Shown here: in pieces, positions 50,847-60,023 of the stretch
How positions within the stretch are numbered: the first letter of the stretch is position 1
Layout: each line of letters begins with the position of its first letter
Source: Xanthobacteraceae bacterium
GTDB lineage: Bacteria; Pseudomonadota; Alphaproteobacteria; Rhizobiales; Xanthobacteraceae
Assembly: GCA_023954195.1 (NCBI GenBank)
Contig: JAMLIK010000004.1
Location: 340,529-404,528 of the forward strand
Direction of reading: 5' to 3'
Length of the DNA stretch: 64,000 nucleotides
The notes under the pieces: generated by a model
What the model saw: the letters and a program-made list of their open reading frames with translations, nothing else
Databases searched by the model: none
What the model was told of the DNA's origin: nothing
Position numbers and translations under genes: made by a program

Positions 50847-51322
50847 GGCTGCTCCTTCCCGGAGAGAAGTGGATCGGCCGAAAGCGGAATTGAGATGATC
50901 CCTTTCTGTTTTCCTGTGAAACGATCCAGTTGGAAAAAATCGAAAAATGACTGCCCGACGTCGGCGCACATCACCGAGGATGGAAAGAATTCGCCCTTGA
51001 ATGCTGCCTTCTGTGCCGACCGACCGTTCCCGAATTCCAGGAACACAGGATCAAGCTTGGCTGGATCGACCCCGGTAGGGTCCCAGCAGGCATCGAAGTC
51101 GCCGGGCCTCGGCTTGCCCGTCACATAGCTGCCATCAAGATAGATCGCGGGGCATCCGGCAAATCGTAGCTTGCCAGAGGCGAGAACGAGGCCGTCGAAG
51201 AGCTGACGACGCCAGACGTTTGTTGCGAAAGCCGATGCGACATCTTCAAGACTCGCCTTGTGTGCCCCAGGAGGCAAAACGGACCACGGCGAGCCTGGCA
51301 ATGGGGTGAGGGCAGGAATCAT
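50843..51322 (-). CDS. DUF6932-like protein with nucleotidyltransferase-type motif
   Basis: A 159-residue protein, first in the three-gene operon. YLDGSYVTGKPRPGDFDACW (about 61-80) carries GS ... DxD, the signature of minimal nucleotidyltransferases (G64 S65 and D75, D77). The rest (LPPGAHKAS, FATNVWRRQLFDG, DFFQLDRFTGKQKGIISI) matches what I know of DUF6932. It may modify a target with a nucleotide, or be a toxin or antitoxin component; neither is proven. The ATG sits 1 nt after an operator palindrome with no ribosome site, so the mRNA may be leaderless. A start at 51364 would read through the operator and is less likely. Confidence 0.7.
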   Translation of the reverse strand: MIPALTPLPGSPWSVLPPGAHKASLEDVASAFATNVWRRQLFDGLVLASGKLRFAGCPAIYLDGSYVTGKPRPGDFDACWDPTGVDPAKLDPVFLEFGNGRSAQKAAFKGEFFPSSVMCADVGQSFFDFFQLDRFTGKQKGIISIPLSADPLLSGKEQP

Positions 51323-51323
51323 A

Positions 51324-51345
51324 CTTACAACAATAATGTTGTAAG
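51324..51345. promoter_or_regulatory. Operator palindrome and leaderless promoter of the DUF6932 / XRE-ImmA / Beta operon
   Basis: CTTACAACA-ATAA-TGTTGTAAG is a perfect 9-bp inverted repeat. On the minus strand a -35 TTGCTT (51353-51358) and a -10 TATTGT (51330-51335) are 17 bp apart, so the palindrome overlaps the -10 and transcription should start at or next to the ATG. The XRE protein encoded in the operon is the likely repressor. Confidence 0.6.
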
Positions 51346-51520
51346 AAATGAAAAGCAAGCCCAAGAGAGTTTAGGCTTCGGGTGCCGACGCGTTCGACTT
51401 GGAAGGCCCATGGAAGCCCCGAAGAAAGGTCCCCGTTGAACCGACGGCGAACGCCTTTGCAATGATTGGGTGGGCGACCTTGGGCACGCGACCAAACGTT
51501 CACTACCGGCCATCGACTGG

Positions 51521-51883
51521 CTATGAGGGCCTTCCCGCAAGGCGCTCGTCGAGGACCGGCTCGTCCCAGTTGCGCGCCACGCCAAGCCATTTATCGATCA
51601 CCGCCTGAAACTGCGGCTCTGCGAAGCAGGTCTGGAACGTGTAGAGCCGATTGACCACCTGGCGCATCAGGTCGCGCATCTCGTCGTCGTCGAGCCTCGA
51701 CACGGTTCCCCAGGGGATGCGATTGCCGTCGGCGTCGATGACGAAGACATCGGAATAGTCGCCGGTCTTCGTGATCGGGACTGGGCCGGCATGCAGGTCC
51801 TCCAGCATGCTGTTGCGGACGCAGATCATCGCCATCGCCTTGGCGAGCGTCGCCGCTAACTGTTCTTCTTCCTTCCGGCCCAT
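51521..51883 (-). CDS. Hypothetical protein, co-transcribed with the SRAP peptidase
   Basis: A 120-residue soluble protein with no signal peptide or membrane segment. It contains AATLAKAMAMICVRNSMLED and YSDVFVIDADGNRIPWGTVS (truncated to these stretches) and an acidic/hydrophobic helical C-terminus. It starts 14 bp after the end of the SRAP gene on the same strand, so it probably belongs to the SOS regulon set by the site at 52694-52708. I do not recognise the family, although its position suggests a small accessory factor in DNA-damage tolerance. Confidence 0.7.
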   Translation of the reverse strand: MGRKEEEQLAATLAKAMAMICVRNSMLEDLHAGPVPITKTGDYSDVFVIDADGNRIPWGTVSRLDDDEMRDLMRQVVNRLYTFQTCFAEPQFQAVIDKWLGVARNWDEPVLDERLAGRPS

Positions 51884-51897
51884 GTTCGTCCTCCGGA

Positions 51898-52593
51898 TCA
51901 TTGCCAGATGCCCGGCAACATGCCATCGGCGGCTGTATTGGCTGGCGTCTCCACGATAACAAGCCGCTCATCGGGCAGCGGCCGTTGCAGCGCCTTGGCT
52001 TCGTTCCAGTCGGCGGTCAGCCAGGTCTCGACTTCGTCGCGGCTCGTCAGGATGGCGGGCATGGCCCTCGGGTGGATCGGCTCCACCACGCCATTGGCCT
52101 CGGTCGTCAGGAAGGCGAACAGCTGATGATCGCCCGGACGCGGGGTCCGGTTCGAGCCGCGGGTTCCGCGCCATGGCGTCCAGATTCCCGCGAAGAAGAA
52201 CAGGGGCTGGGTCTCATCGAGGGCGAACCAGTGCAGCGGTTTGCGCTTCGTGACCGGATCAGGCTTCTGCCCATATTCGGAAAAGGCGGTGGCCGGGACC
52301 ACGCAGCGATGCCCAATCCCGAGCCATTTGCGCCAATGGGGGCTGCCCGTGTTGCGGATATTGGTGACGCCCGTGTCCGGCGCATCATGGGATTTCAGAT
52401 ATTCGATGGGCGTGGGCATACCCCAGATCAGCGAGGCCAGTTCCCGTCCGCCATCGGTGTTGCGCACCACCGGCGCCGGCCGGTCGGGATAGACATCGAT
52501 CGACGGCTCGAGATTGCCGATGCTGTCATGGGTGGCGGCCACGAAATCCCGGATCGCCTGCTGATTGGTTGTAATGCGATACAGGTTGCACAT
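51898..52593 (-). CDS. SOS response-associated peptidase, SRAP/YedK (HMCES) family
   Basis: A 231-residue SRAP protein. It begins MCNLYRIT, with Cys2 as the catalytic residue after Met removal. An Asn in VVRNTDGGRE, a Glu in TAFSEYGQK and a His in HPRAMPAIL match the other active-site residues. SRAP proteins form a DNA-protein crosslink with abasic sites in single-stranded DNA and protect them. The gene is divergent from imuA-imuB-dnaE2 across a 163-bp gap that holds a LexA-type box. Confidence 0.93.
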   Translation of the reverse strand: MCNLYRITTNQQAIRDFVAATHDSIGNLEPSIDVYPDRPAPVVRNTDGGRELASLIWGMPTPIEYLKSHDAPDTGVTNIRNTGSPHWRKWLGIGHRCVVPATAFSEYGQKPDPVTKRKPLHWFALDETQPLFFFAGIWTPWRGTRGSNRTPRPGDHQLFAFLTTEANGVVEPIHPRAMPAILTSRDEVETWLTADWNEAKALQRPLPDERLVIVETPANTAADGMLPGIWQ

Positions 52594-52693
52594 CGCCCTG
52601 CCACTCTCCTTGCGAATACTTTACGCCACCATAGGGCATTGCGCTCCGTCGATCACTTCCGGGATGGCCGAGATTGACTCTCGACCCGCAAGA

Positions 52694-52708
52694 GAACAAA
52701 TAAAGAAC
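52694..52708. promoter_or_regulatory. LexA (SOS) box, GAAC-N7-GAAC
   Basis: GAAC-AAATAAA-GAAC is the reverse complement of the alphaproteobacterial LexA site GTTC-N7-GTTC, with an exact match. It lies between the divergent SRAP gene and imuA, where one site can control both. Confidence 0.85.
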
Positions 52709-52756
52709 ATAGCAACGGAATCGACCAGTGCAAAGCCCCGGAGACGCCATCCTCAT

Positions 52757-53518
52757 ATGCCCAACCGTGCAGACAGCCCAGCCATTGCCGACCTTCGGGC
52801 GCGCATCGCGCGGCTCGAAGGCGATGGCGCGCGTCCGTACGAGGTGCTGCCCTTCGGGATCGCGCCGCTGGATCGCAAGCTGCCCGGTGGCGGGCTGGCG
52901 CTCGGGTGCCTCCATGAAGTCGCCGGAGGCGGCAACGGGGCGGTGGATGGCGCGGCGGCGGCCTGTTTCACGGCCGGGATCGCCGCCCGCACCATCGGCC
53001 AGGTGCTCTGGTGCGTGGCGCTCCAGGATCTCTTCGCGCCGGGGCTGGAGCAGGCCGGACTGCCGCCCGGCCGGGTGATCTTCGTCGAAGCCGGAGACGA
53101 CAAGGCCGTTCTGGCCTGTATGGAGGAGGGGCTGAGGCATGGCGGGCTGGGGGCGGTCGTCGGCGACGTCGCGCGCCTGCCGATGACCGCCTCGCGGCGG
53201 CTGCATCTCGCGGCGAAAGGCTCGGCAACCCTCTGCATCGCGCTGCGCCGCTGGCGGCGACAGGCGGAGGCCAGCGATTTCGGGCAGCCGACGGCTGCGA
53301 TGACCCGCTGGCGGATCTCGGCGCTGCCGTCCTCGCCCCTTCCGGTTGCCGGCGTCGGGCGGCCGCGCTGGCTCGTTGAGTTGATCCGGGCGCGGGCGGG
53401 CGAATGTCTCGATATCGAACTGGAGGCGTGCGATGGCTCGGGTCATCTCCGTCTTCCTGCCGAACTGGCCGACAGACCGGTTGCGGCGGAAGGCGGGCGA
53501 CGCAGCGCCGCCCGGTGA
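52757..53518 (+). CDS. imuA: ImuA, mutasome protein (RecA-like)
   Basis: A 253-residue RecA/SulA-like protein, the first gene of an imuA-imuB-dnaE2 cassette. It has a degenerate RecA core (LPFGIAPLDRKLPGGGLALG, CLHEVAGGGNGAVDGAAAA), with a poor Walker A. The ATG at 52757 starts the conserved protein. ImuA and ImuB help the DnaE2 polymerase copy damaged DNA, giving SOS mutagenesis. Its end overlaps imuB by 86 bp. Upstream is the LexA box. Confidence 0.88.
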   Translation: MPNRADSPAIADLRARIARLEGDGARPYEVLPFGIAPLDRKLPGGGLALGCLHEVAGGGNGAVDGAAAACFTAGIAARTIGQVLWCVALQDLFAPGLEQAGLPPGRVIFVEAGDDKAVLACMEEGLRHGGLGAVVGDVARLPMTASRRLHLAAKGSATLCIALRRWRRQAEASDFGQPTAAMTRWRISALPSSPLPVAGVGRPRWLVELIRARAGECLDIELEACDGSGHLRLPAELADRPVAAEGGRRSAAR

Positions 53519-54956
53519 GGCGCCGCTGGTCATCGCCGGAAGGGAGAAGAACCGCCGGGTGGTGACGGCGGCCGATCCGGCCGCGCGGGCGCTCGGCCTG
53601 CGCGCCGGCATGCCCGTCACCAAGGCCCAGGCGATGGTGCCCGGCCTCCACATCGAGCCCGACGACCCGCGAGCCGACCTGGACAGTCTCGAACGTCTTG
53701 CGCTCTGGGTGCTGCAACGCTTCAGTCCGATCGTCGCTGTCGACGCGCCTGACGGCATCGTGATCGACGCGACCGGCGCCGACCATCTGCATGGTGGTGA
53801 AACGGCCATGCTGGAAGCACTGACCGGACGGCTTGTCATGTCCGGGGTCACCGCCCGCGCTGCCATCGCCGATAGCTGGGGCGCGGCCCATGCGCTGGCG
53901 CGCTATGCGGCCGATCCGCTGTTTGTCGCCCCTCCCGGCGAAACCGTCCCGGTCCTCGCGCCGCTGCCGCTGCAAGCCCTGCGCCTGCCGCCCGCGATCG
54001 CAGCGGGGCTATACGATCTCGGCTTTGGCCGCATCGGCGACCTGATCGGGCAGCCGCGCGCGCCCCTGACCCGGCGCTTCGGCCCCGAGCTCTGCCGGCG
54101 TCTCGATCAGGCCCTGGGCGAGGCCGCCGAACCCATAGAACCGATCCGCCCGGAGGAGCTGGTCTCGGTTCGCCGCGTTTTCGCCGAACCGATCGGCGCC
54201 GCCGAGACCATCGCGCGCTATATCGGCAAGCTGGTTATGGCGCTCTGCGAGGCGCTCGAAGGCCGGGGCATTGGCGCACGCCGTCTCGACCTGCTCTGCC
54301 ACCGGGTCGACAACCGGATCGAGACGGTGCGCATCGGCCTGGCCATGCCGGTGCGGGATCCCGCGCGCCTAACCCGGCTTCTCTGCGACAAGATCGAGAC
54401 CATCGCGCCGGGCTTTGGCATCGAGGTCATGTCGCTGACCGCCACCCTGGCCGAACCGCTGGCCCTGAAACAGGCGGTTAGCAGCCTGATCGAGGAGGGC
54501 GCGCCGGATCTCTCCGGCCTGATCGACACGCTGGCGAACCGGGTCGGCGCGCGGGCGGTCTATCGTTTCGCGCCGGTGGCGAGCGACGTGCCCGAACGCT
54601 CGGTCCGCCGCCTGCCGCCGCTTGCCGAGGATGCGGGCGCGGGCTGGCCCGACCATTGGCCGCGCCCGTCGCGGCTCCTGGCCCGACCGGAGCCGATCGA
54701 GACCATGGCGCTGCTGCCGGACCATCCCCCGAACTGGTTCTCCTGGAAGGGCGTGCGCCGCCGTGTCCGCCGGGCCGACGGCCCCGAGCGCATCTTCGGG
54801 GAATGGTGGAAACGCGATGCCGAACTGATCGCGGTGCGGGACTATTTCCGGGTCGAGGACGATGCCGGCGAACGCTTCTGGATCTTCCGCTCCGGCGATG
54901 GCGAGGATGCCGCCACGGGCTCGCATCGCTGGTTCCTGCACGGGATTTTCGGATGA
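53433..54956 (+). CDS. imuB: ImuB, Y-family polymerase-like protein
   Basis: A 507-residue Y-family-like protein starting [21 protein letters not shown]. The polymerase core is inactive in this family (ImuB lacks catalytic acidic residues): the first motif reads FLPNWPTD instead of the DxD type. A thumb/HhH segment ([22 protein letters not shown]) follows, and the C-terminus would bind the beta clamp and ImuA/DnaE2. It starts inside the 3' end of imuA and overlaps dnaE2 by 4 bp (ATGA). It is an adaptor between the clamp and the error-prone polymerase. Confidence 0.9.
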   Translation: MARVISVFLPNWPTDRLRRKAGDAAPPGEAPLVIAGREKNRRVVTAADPAARALGLRAGMPVTKAQAMVPGLHIEPDDPRADLDSLERLALWVLQRFSPIVAVDAPDGIVIDATGADHLHGGETAMLEALTGRLVMSGVTARAAIADSWGAAHALARYAADPLFVAPPGETVPVLAPLPLQALRLPPAIAAGLYDLGFGRIGDLIGQPRAPLTRRFGPELCRRLDQALGEAAEPIEPIRPEELVSVRRVFAEPIGAAETIARYIGKLVMALCEALEGRGIGARRLDLLCHRVDNRIETVRIGLAMPVRDPARLTRLLCDKIETIAPGFGIEVMSLTATLAEPLALKQAVSSLIEEGAPDLSGLIDTLANRVGARAVYRFAPVASDVPERSVRRLPPLAEDAGAGWPDHWPRPSRLLARPEPIETMALLPDHPPNWFSWKGVRRRVRRADGPERIFGEWWKRDAELIAVRDYFRVEDDAGERFWIFRSGDGEDAATGSHRWFLHGIFG

Positions 54957-57900
54957 GCGCCCCCGTTTACGCCGAATTGCAGGTGACGTCGCATTTTTCC
55001 TTCCTGCGCGGCGCCTCCTCGGCCGAGGAACTCTTCGCCACCGCAGCCGCGATGGGGGTCGACGCGCTCGCCGTGACCGATCGCAACACGGTGGCCGGTA
55101 TCGTCCGCGCCCATGAGGCGGCGAAGGAGGCCGGGGTGCGGCTGATCGTCGGCTGCCGCCTCGATCTTGCCTGCGGTATGTCGGTGCTGGTCTATCCGAC
55201 CGACCGGGCGGCCTGGTCGAGGCTCTGCCGGTTGCTGTCGCTGGGCAAGGGGAGGGCGGGCAAGGCGCGCTGCCATCTCGAATGGGACGATCTCGCCGCC
55301 TGTGGCGAGGGCTTGATCGCGGTCCTGGTGCCGGACCTTGCCGACGAGACCTGCGGCCTGCGCTTGCGGCGCTTGCGCGATGCCTTCGGGGCCCGCGCCT
55401 ATCTCGGCCTGACGCTGCGGCGGCGGCCCAACGACCAGATGCGCCTCTGGGAGCTGTCGGCGCTCGCCGCGCGCCTCGGCGTGCCCACCGTCGTGACCAA
55501 TGACGTGCTCTTCCATGAGCCCGGTCGCCGCATCCTGCAGGATGTCGTCACGGCGATCCGGCACAATGTCACCGTCGATGCGCTCGGCACCCGGCGCGAG
55601 CGCCATGCCGACCGCTATCTGAAGCCGCCCGCCGAGATGCACCGGCTCTTCGCGCGCTGGCCCGAGGCTTTGGCCCGGACGCGTGAGATCGCGGATCGCT
55701 GCCGCTTCTCGCTCGACGAGCTGCGCTATCAATATCCCGAAGAGCGCGACGATCCGGCGCTGACCCCGCAGGAAACCCTGGAGCGGCTGACCTGGGAGGG
55801 CGCCGCACACCGCTATCCCGAGGGTGTCCCCGACGAGGTGACGGCCGCGCTGAAGCATGAGCTGGCCCTGATCGGCAAGCTCGATTACGCGCCCTACTTC
55901 CTGACGGTGAACAGCATCGTCCGCTTCGCCCGGTCGCGCGGCATCCTCTGCCAGGGGCGCGGATCGGCGGCGAACTCGGCCGTCTGCTATGTGCTCGGCA
56001 TCACCGCGATCGATCCCGGCCGCAACGATCTTCTCTTCGAGCGTTTCGTCTCCGAGGAGCGCCGGGAGCCGCCCGACATCGACGTGGATTTTGAGCACGA
56101 GCGGCGCGAGGAAGTGATCCAGTGGGTCTATGAACACTATGGCCGCGAGCGCGCCGCGCTGACCGCGACCGTCATCCGCTATCGCTCCAAGGGGGCGCTG
56201 CGGGACGTCGGCAAGGCCATGGGTCTTCCCGAAGACCTGATCCAGACGCTGTCCGGCCAGCTCTGGGGCTGGTCCGAGGCCGGTGTGACCGAGCAGCAAC
56301 TCCGCGATCTCAACCTCAATCCCGAGGATCGCCGGTTGCGCCTGACGCTCGAACTGGCTGCCGAGCTTCGCGGCGCGCCCCGGCATCTGTCGCAGCATCC
56401 GGGCGGTTTTGTGCTGACCCATGACCGGCTCGACGATCTCGTGCCCATCGAGCCCGCGGCGATGGAGGGGCGCCAGATCATCGAGTGGGACAAGGACGAT
56501 ATCGACGCGCTGCGTTTCATGAAGGTCGATGTCCTGGCGCTCGGCATGCTGAGCTGCATGCGCCGGGGGCTGGACCTGCTGGCCGAGCACAAGGATATCC
56601 GACTCGATCTGGCGTCGATCCCGGCCGAGGATCCGCGCACCTATGCGATGATCCGCAAGGCCGACACGCTCGGCACCTTCCAGATCGAGAGCCGGGCGCA
56701 GATGTCCATGCTGCCGCGCCTGAAGCCCCGGACCTATTACGACCTGGTGGTGCAGGTCGCGATCGTGCGGCCGGGGCCGATCCAGGGCGATATGGTTCAT
56801 CCCTATCTGCGCCGGCGCGAGGGTCTGGAAGAGGTCGACTATCCCCGGCCCGAGCTGGAGAAGGTGCTGGGCAAGACGCTCGGCGTGCCGCTTTTCCAGG
56901 AACAGGCGATGCGCGTTGCCATCGAATGCGCGGGCTTCACCGCGGGCGAGGCCGATCTCCTGCGCAAGAGCATGGCCACCTTCAAGCATACCGGCGGGGT
57001 CTCGAAGTTCCGCGACCGGCTGATCTCGGGGATGATCGCGCGCGGCTACGAGGAGGAGTTCGCGGCGCGGACCTTCCAGCAGCTCGAAGGGTTCGGCTCC
57101 TATGGTTTTCCCGAAAGCCATGCGGCGAGCTTCGCGCTGATCGCCTATGCCTCGGCCTGGCTCAAATGCTGGCACCCGGATGTCTTCTGCGCCGCGCTCC
57201 TCAACGCCCAGCCCATGGGCTTTTATGCGCCGGCCCAGATCGTGCGCGACGCCCGCGAGCACGGGGTGGAGGTCCGCCCGGTCTGCATCAACGCCTCCCG
57301 CTGGGACTGCACGCTGGAGCCGACCGGGGACGAGAGCCGATTTGCCGTCCGCCTCGGGCTGCGCATGGTCAAGGGCCTCGCCAATGCTCATGCCGCCGCC
57401 ATCGTCGCGGCGCGGGGTGATGAGACGTTCATCTCGGTCGGCGATCTCTGGCGGCGGGCCGGCGTTCCCGTCGCGGCGCTCGACCAGATCGCGGCGGCCG
57501 ACGGATTCCGCCCGGCCTTCGGTCTGGCCCGGCGAGAGGCGCAATGGGCCATCAAGGGGCTGCGCGACGAGGAACTGCCGCTCTTCGCCGCCGTCTCGGA
57601 CCGTGAGGGGCGCACGGTTCTGGAACTCGACGAGCCGGCGATTGCGCTGAGAGCGATGCCTGCCGGCCGCGAGGTGGTCGAGGATTACGGGCATATCGGC
57701 CTGTCGCTGCGTCGCCATCCAGTCTCCTTCCTGCGCGAGGACCTGGCGAGGCGCCGGATCGTCACCTGCGCCGAGGCGATGGCGGCCCGCGATCAGCGCT
57801 GGCTGGAGGCGGCGGGGATCGTGCTGGTGCGCCAGCGTCCCGGGTCCGCAAACGGCGTCATGTTCATCACGCTCGAGGACGAGACCGGCATCGCCAATCT

Positions 57901-58132
57901 CGTGGTCTGGCAGAAGATCTTCGAGCGCTATCGCCGGGTCATTCTCTCATCGAGCATGATCGCCGTCAGGGGACGCGTTCAGCGCGAGGGCGAGGTCGTG
58001 CATCTCGTTGCCCATCGGATCGTCGATCTGTCGCGGGATCTGGCGAGCGTCGGACAGCGCGAGATGGCGACGGCCGGGCAGCAGGGGCCGGAGGGCGGCA
58101 GCATCAGGGTGAAGGCGCGGGATTTTCGGTGA
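54953..58132 (+). CDS. dnaE2: Error-prone DNA polymerase III alpha subunit, DnaE2 (ImuC)
   Basis: A 1059-residue C-family polymerase. The N-terminal PHP domain ([17 protein letters not shown]) has DnaE2-type changes in the metal site, and the palm contains [14 protein letters not shown] and [18 protein letters not shown] with catalytic Asp residues. A (HhH)2 segment and a C-terminal OB-fold ([16 protein letters not shown]) follow. It lacks the clamp-binding tail typical of DnaE1, as expected because ImuB supplies it. It performs translesion synthesis during SOS. The ATG overlaps the imuB stop. Confidence 0.95.
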   Translation: MSAPVYAELQVTSHFSFLRGASSAEELFATAAAMGVDALAVTDRNTVAGIVRAHEAAKEAGVRLIVGCRLDLACGMSVLVYPTDRAAWSRLCRLLSLGKGRAGKARCHLEWDDLAACGEGLIAVLVPDLADETCGLRLRRLRDAFGARAYLGLTLRRRPNDQMRLWELSALAARLGVPTVVTNDVLFHEPGRRILQDVVTAIRHNVTVDALGTRRERHADRYLKPPAEMHRLFARWPEALARTREIADRCRFSLDELRYQYPEERDDPALTPQETLERLTWEGAAHRYPEGVPDEVTAALKHELALIGKLDYAPYFLTVNSIVRFARSRGILCQGRGSAANSAVCYVLGITAIDPGRNDLLFERFVSEERREPPDIDVDFEHERREEVIQWVYEHYGRERAALTATVIRYRSKGALRDVGKAMGLPEDLIQTLSGQLWGWSEAGVTEQQLRDLNLNPEDRRLRLTLELAAELRGAPRHLSQHPGGFVLTHDRLDDLVPIEPAAMEGRQIIEWDKDDIDALRFMKVDVLALGMLSCMRRGLDLLAEHKDIRLDLASIPAEDPRTYAMIRKADTLGTFQIESRAQMSMLPRLKPRTYYDLVVQVAIVRPGPIQGDMVHPYLRRREGLEEVDYPRPELEKVLGKTLGVPLFQEQAMRVAIECAGFTAGEADLLRKSMATFKHTGGVSKFRDRLISGMIARGYEEEFAARTFQQLEGFGSYGFPESHAASFALIAYASAWLKCWHPDVFCAALLNAQPMGFYAPAQIVRDAREHGVEVRPVCINASRWDCTLEPTGDESRFAVRLGLRMVKGLANAHAAAIVAARGDETFISVGDLWRRAGVPVAALDQIAAADGFRPAFGLARREAQWAIKGLRDEELPLFAAVSDREGRTVLELDEPAIALRAMPAGREVVEDYGHIGLSLRRHPVSFLREDLARRRIVTCAEAMAARDQRWLEAAGIVLVRQRPGSANGVMFITLEDETGIANLVVWQKIFERYRRVILSSSMIAVRGRVQREGEVVHLVAHRIVDLSRDLASVGQREMATAGQQGPEGGSIRVKARDFR

Positions 58133-58181
58133 TCGGCGGGAATGCGTCGAGACGCATCGCTCCGGCAGCAGCCTGACTGAA

Positions 58182-58682
58182 TCACCGAGGAGTAAATGTC
58201 CAAAGTGACAATGCGCCCTTTTGGCCCTGCCATTCCTGCCCGGCTCTGACGAATCCAGACCTCTGAAGGTTCTTCATCATGGTGCTGCTGTCGGTTGTCG
58301 CGAAGGAGGGGTCCCGGATCTCCTTCGAGATCATCTCGACAAGCTCGCCGGAAAGCCGTCGGCCCCGCATGTCTTTGGCGACGACGACGTAACCGAGTTC
58401 CGGTGCTGTCTCGAAACCGGCAATCGGAACGCAGGCCGCAGCAAACTTGTTCCACCGATAGGCGTCGGCGGGGACTTTCAGCGCGGCGACGCCAACGATG
58501 CGGTCGGTCGCCTTTACGCGAAGCAAGGCGAGCTTCCGCGTTCGTCCTAGCCGCACCAAAATTTGCTCGGTGGTCCCTTCGATGGCTCCGCCCTCGAATA
58601 CAAGCCGGGTCACCGAGTGCTGATCATCCGAGCCGAGGTCGCCGAAGGTGCCGGACCAAGGATATGTTTCTTTTTCAACCAT
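58182..58682 (-). CDS. GNAT-like acetyltransferase
   Basis: A 166-residue protein with GNAT features: RIVGVAALKVP and ELGYVVVAKDMRGRRLSGEL (core strands and acetyl-CoA loop RGRRLSG), then SSTMMKNLQRSGFVRAGQEW, the C-terminal motif. Substrate unknown. It converges on dnaE2 with a 49-bp gap and is unrelated to the TacT toxin. Lower confidence in enzyme activity because the loop RGRRLSG is shorter than usual. Some hits to RimI-like enzymes would be expected. Confidence 0.75.
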   Translation of the reverse strand: MVEKETYPWSGTFGDLGSDDQHSVTRLVFEGGAIEGTTEQILVRLGRTRKLALLRVKATDRIVGVAALKVPADAYRWNKFAAACVPIAGFETAPELGYVVVAKDMRGRRLSGELVEMISKEIRDPSFATTDSSTMMKNLQRSGFVRAGQEWQGQKGALSLWTFTPR

Positions 58683-58899
58683 GGGATCCGCTCAATGAAA
58701 GGGAGGCCGTCTGATCTTGGCGGAGGGGCGCATCAAGTTGTCGTGGCCGACAGTAAATAGAATTGAGCATAGCAACGCGTGCTTCACAGAGTTCCATCTC
58801 CCGCGCCTTCACATGCGGCGTGTTATACCAAGGCAAATGCTGGAGTAGCATAGCTCCGACGAGCGCGAGCAATAACCCGTAGTGCATTGGCATCCGCAT
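58675..58899 (-). CDS. Possible small membrane protein
   Basis: A 74-residue frame with one hydrophobic stretch near the N-terminus (YGLLLALVGAMLLQHLPW) and a polar tail. Its stop overlaps the GNAT gene start, which would allow coupling. There is no clear ribosome site and no family I know, so it may be chance. Confidence 0.25.
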   Translation of the reverse strand: MRMPMHYGLLLALVGAMLLQHLPWYNTPHVKAREMELCEARVAMLNSIYCRPRQLDAPLRQDQTASLSLSGSHG

Positions 58900-59063
58900 G
58901 CGGGGGAAAGCCTTCCCCCTGGCCGGCACTATCGTTGCCGGCGCACCCCCTTCTGCGGGGAGACCCCGCAACGCCCCCTGAGAGGGAGAGTGCGGACGGG
59001 TTTTCCGTGACGGGTTGAGGGCTGGAGGAGTGGCCTCCGGCGCCCGTCGCGGAGATCATTCCG
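58683..59063. other. Intergenic region with ardC leader
   Basis: 381 bp. The right half is a structured leader (58922-59056) with hairpins GCCGGCA/TGCCGGC (58922-58942) and TGCGGGG/CCCCGCA (58954-58970) before the radC-type motif. The left half has only a weak small reading frame on the minus strand. Confidence 0.5.
58978..59056 (+). ncRNA. radC RNA motif (ardC leader)
   Basis: A GAGAGGGAGAG start, then CCGTGACGGG (59005-59014) pairing with CCCGTCGCGG (59043-59052) around an inner GGAGG/CCTCC stem. The same plan, a GAGGG box, a GTGACG helix with a CCGTC partner and GGCGC/CCGG in between, precedes radC and parB. It matches the known radC RNA motif of alphaproteobacteria, found before radC, antirestriction and other DNA-interacting genes. 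Function is unknown. Confidence 0.65.
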
Positions 59064-60023
59064 ATGGCCAGACAGGACCGCGCCCGCCCAGGCGGCGCCC
59101 GCAGCAATCTCTATGATGACATCACCGACAAGATCATCGCCGAGCTGGAAGAGGGGCGGTTGCCTTGGGTCCAGCCTTGGGGGACGGCGGCGGCGAAGGC
59201 GCCGCTCTCCATGCCTAGGAATGCGGCGACCTCCCGACAATATTCCGGGATCAATGTCCTGATCCTCTGGGGCGCCGTGGTCCAGCACGGCTATCCCAGC
59301 CAGCACTGGCTCACTTTCCGCCAGGCGCTCTCGCTCGGCGGCAATGTCCGCAAGGGCGAGCGCGGCACCACGGTCGTCTATGCCGACCGCTTCACTCCGG
59401 AAGACGAGAAGCGCCGCGCCCGGGAGGCGGGCGAGGAAGCAGGCAGCATTCCGTTTCTGAAGCGCTTCACCGTGTTCAACGTGGCGCAATGCGAGGGCCT
59501 GCCCGAGGACATCTCCGTCGAGGCGCCACCACCGCCGCCCGGCATGATCGAGCCGCGGGTCGAGGCGCTGATCCGTGCCACAGGTATCGATTTCCGCATC
59601 GGCGGGGATCGCGCCTTCTATGTTCCCGCGCTCGACTACGTCCAGGTGCCGCCGCCGGCTGCCTATTTCGAGCCGATCAACTGGCACAGGACGGCGCTCC
59701 ACGAGATGGGTCACGCCACAGGTCACGCCTCGCGCCTGGGGCGGGATTTCTCAGGCAGCTTCGGCACGAAGAAATACGCCTTCGAGGAGCTGGTCGCCGA
59801 GATGAACGCGGCCTTCTGCTGCGCCTCGCTCGGCATCGTGCCGACCGTGCGCCATGCCGACTATATCGGCTCCTGGCTGGAGGTGCTGCGCGAGGACAAC
59901 CGCGCCATCGTCCGCGCGGCCTCGCAGGCCAGTAAGGCGGCCGACTGGCTGCTGGCGCATCTGCCCGACGAGGACGGCGCCGACACGGTTGCGGCCGCGA
60001 CCGAGCGGAGGGTGGCGGCATGA
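59064..60023 (+). CDS. ArdC-family antirestriction protein
   Basis: A 319-residue protein. The N-terminal domain (NLYDDITDKIIAELEEGRLPWV; SRQYSGINVLIL) is the ArdC ssDNA-binding DUF1738 type. The C-terminal zincin-like metallopeptidase domain carries the motif HEMGHATGH and a later Glu in FEELVAEMNAAF. ArdC proteins of plasmids and ICEs protect incoming DNA from type I restriction. The ATG at 59064 follows the structured leader closely. The stop overlaps the DUF2958 gene (ATGA). Confidence 0.92.
   Translation: MARQDRARPGGARSNLYDDITDKIIAELEEGRLPWVQPWGTAAAKAPLSMPRNAATSRQYSGINVLILWGAVVQHGYPSQHWLTFRQALSLGGNVRKGERGTTVVYADRFTPEDEKRRAREAGEEAGSIPFLKRFTVFNVAQCEGLPEDISVEAPPPPPGMIEPRVEALIRATGIDFRIGGDRAFYVPALDYVQVPPPAAYFEPINWHRTALHEMGHATGHASRLGRDFSGSFGTKKYAFEELVAEMNAAFCCASLGIVPTVRHADYIGSWLEVLREDNRAIVRAASQASKAADWLLAHLPDEDGADTVAAATERRVAA

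Noticed and set aside
54842..57718. A 958-codon minus-strand frame opposite dnaE2
   Set aside because: Lies wholly antisense to a clear DnaE2 polymerase with all motifs; no recognisable protein features.
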